Assembly (NCBI GenBank): GCA_943326825.2
Contig: CALPUT020000110.1
Span: 1 to 7,671, forward strand
Reading direction: 5' to 3'
Source of the DNA: Chryseobacterium gleum
Lineage (GTDB): Bacteria > Bacteroidota > Bacteroidia > Flavobacteriales_D > Crocinitomicaceae
DNA length: 7,671 nucleotides
The notes under the pieces were generated by a model. The model was not told the DNA's origin. It saw nothing but the letters and a program-made list of their open reading frames with translations, and searched no databases. The position numbers were made by a program, and so were the translations under genes. Shown one piece after another: positions 6,643 to 7,671 of the stretch (position 1 is the first letter of the stretch; every line of letters starts with the position of its first letter).

Positions 6643-6689
6643 TTTAAACCTAATTTAAACCAACTATATAAATTAAATTAGTTAAATTA
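6643..6689. repeat. Cluster of short direct and inverted repeats in front of the histidine kinase
   Basis: TTTAAACC occurs at 6643-6650 and 6654-6661, exactly 11 bases apart, close to one DNA turn. TTAAATTA occurs at 6673-6680 and 6682-6689, 9 bases apart. CTAATTTAA (6650-6658) and TTAAATTAG (6673-6681) form a 9-bp inverted repeat with a 14-base spacer. The cluster sits just upstream of and overlapping the candidate kinase promoter, a fitting place for operator sites. The very AT-rich composition raises the chance of accidental repeats. Confidence 0.4.
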
Positions 6690-6707
6690 AAGTATAAGCT
6701 ATTTTTG
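6678..6707 (+). promoter_or_regulatory. Probable promoter of the histidine kinase gene, near-leaderless
   Basis: TATTTTTG (6700-6707) matches TAnnTTTG exactly. TTA at 6678-6680 stands 19 bases upstream, where TTG would be expected. Only four bases separate the -7 box from the ATG at 6712, so the transcript should start at or close to the start codon. The same box and spacing occur at mutL. Confidence 0.45.
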
Positions 6708-6711
6708 TTTT

Positions 6712-7671
6712 ATGAAGACTACGCGTTATATGTATTGGGGAGCTCAACTAATTGGATGGATTGTTTATGCAATGTTATTAGTTTTTGCAACATATGCTCA
6801 AAACCCAAAAGATTTAACAGTTTGGCATTATATAAAATTAACGGTATTAGTTGTTTTAGCTATTTCGTTGACACATTTGATGAGAAATATTTTCATTAAA
6901 TACGGATGGTTAGATATCAAATTACCGACTTTGTTACCAAGAGTAATTGGAATTTCATTATTAGTATCAATTGTATTCGCCTTTGTTTATGAAGGATTTT
7001 GTTACTTAATCGAAATTAAAACAGATAATTACAAGGAAACAACATTCCTTAATTTTTATTTGGAAATATTTTCAGTCTTGATTTTGATCTTGTTTTGGAA
7101 TGCACTCTATTTTACTTATCATTTCTTTATGAAATCACGTCTGCAAGAAATGTCGAATATAAAATTAGAAGCAAATAGAAATGAAATTGAATTAAAGAAT
7201 TTAAGATCGCAATTGAATCCTCATTTTTTATTTAATTCTTTAAATAGTATTAGAGCGTTAATTGAAATTGATCCAAAAGAAGCAAAACAATCATTAACTT
7301 CTTTGTCAAATTTATTACGAAAATCGTTGATGCATGGGAAACAAAATTTAATTACAACATCTGAGGAAATAGAAATGATTTCCAATTATTTAGAGTTGGA
7401 AAAAATACGTTTTGAAGAACGACTAAAGATTACATGGTTAATTGATGAATCATTACATGATTTTTTAATTCCGCCTTTTTGTATTCAGATGTTAGTTGAA
7501 AATGCTATTAAACATGGGATTTCAAAATTGATTAATGGAGGGGAAATTCAAATAAAAATCGGTCAAACTGAAGATAAAGTGTTTTTCATAGTCGAGAATA
7601 CGGGAACTCTAGGTTCCGATAAAGATTTAGGAATAGGTATTGAAAACACCAAAAGAAGATTAGCCTTACAA
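6712..7671 (+). CDS. LytS/YehU-family sensor histidine kinase, C-terminus cut by the window edge
   Basis: The frame is open from ATG 6712 to the last base (320 codons) without a stop; only a short C-terminal tail should be missing. The first ~140 residues hold four membrane helices (about 10-29, 40-62, 78-100, 113-138) and no large periplasmic domain, so the stimulus is probably sensed in or near the membrane. A short charged coiled-coil-like segment (141-165) leads to the His_kinase (PF06580) core: LRSQLNPHFLFN with the phospho-acceptor His171, the ATP-binding N box LVENAIKHG (Asn264), VENTG near 293-297 and the G box GIGIENTKRRL from about 307. Kinases of this type usually pair with a LytTR-domain response regulator encoded directly downstream, which here would lie outside the window. 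The N-terminal YMYWGAQLIGW start is typical of Bacteroidota members. The ligand and regulon cannot be read from the sequence. Confidence 0.94.
   Translation, partial: MKTTRYMYWGAQLIGWIVYAMLLVFATYAQNPKDLTVWHYIKLTVLVVLAISLTHLMRNIFIKYGWLDIKLPTLLPRVIGISLLVSIVFAFVYEGFCYLIEIKTDNYKETTFLNFYLEIFSVLILILFWNALYFTYHFFMKSRLQEMSNIKLEANRNEIELKNLRSQLNPHFLFNSLNSIRALIEIDPKEAKQSLTSLSNLLRKSLMHGKQNLITTSEEIEMISNYLELEKIRFEERLKITWLIDESLHDFLIPPFCIQMLVENAIKHGISKLINGGEIQIKIGQTEDKVFFIVENTGTLGSDKDLGIGIENTKRRLALQ

Noticed and set aside
6705..6899. Plus-strand reading frame of 64 codons starting MFYEDYALYV
   Set aside because: It overlaps the start of the histidine kinase in a different frame; the kinase frame from 6712 carries all the family motifs and runs to the window end.
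1..7671. Mobile element, CRISPR array, tRNA, rRNA or defence system
   Set aside because: Scanning by eye found no regularly spaced repeats, transposase or integrase motifs, cloverleaf candidates or rRNA-like blocks; all long stretches are covered by ordinary genes.

Overview
The window is AT-rich bacterial chromosome. It most likely comes from the class Flavobacteriia of the Bacteroidota (Flavobacteriaceae or Weeksellaceae). The evidence is the low GC content by eye, the lack of Shine-Dalgarno sequences in front of the genes (A/T-rich leaders instead), upstream matches to the Bacteroidota promoter pattern TTG-N17-23-TAnnTTTG, and protein types common in that group: a MutL with an atypical C-terminus next to rhomboid proteases, an S9D-type secreted peptidase, and a LytS/YehU-type histidine kinase. 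I cannot name a genus from the sequence alone.

Layout. Positions 1-2723 hold a compact minus-strand operon read right to left: mutL, a rhomboid intramembrane protease, and the start of a second protein, probably another rhomboid, cut by the left edge. The junctions are TAATATG (1-nt gap) and TAATG (1-nt overlap), so translation is probably coupled. Positions 2724-2896 are a divergent promoter region. Positions 2897-3313 (+) encode a small four-helix membrane protein that I could not assign firmly. It converges on a transaldolase-family gene (3376-4032, minus), and the two share a strong bidirectional terminator at 3319-3347. Upstream of the transaldolase lies a large secreted S9-family serine peptidase gene (4118-6532, minus). 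Positions 6533-6711 are a second divergent promoter region with several repeats and a palindrome. From 6712 to the right edge (+) runs a sensor histidine kinase, cut before its C-terminus.

How the genes work together. The genes look like separate housekeeping and accessory functions: mismatch repair, membrane proteolysis, pentose-phosphate metabolism, extracytoplasmic peptide digestion and signalling. The only tight unit is mutL-rhomboid-(rhomboid). The kinase probably has a LytTR-type response regulator just outside the right edge, which is an inference from how such genes are usually arranged.

I see no mobile element, CRISPR array, tRNA, rRNA or phage gene, and no convincing undescribed multi-gene system. 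The points most worth a second look are the degenerate endonuclease site of MutL, the apparently leaderless starts of mutL and the kinase, the active-site residues marking the 'FSA-like' enzyme as a transaldolase, the long loop in the rhomboid, and the repeat cluster in front of the kinase.
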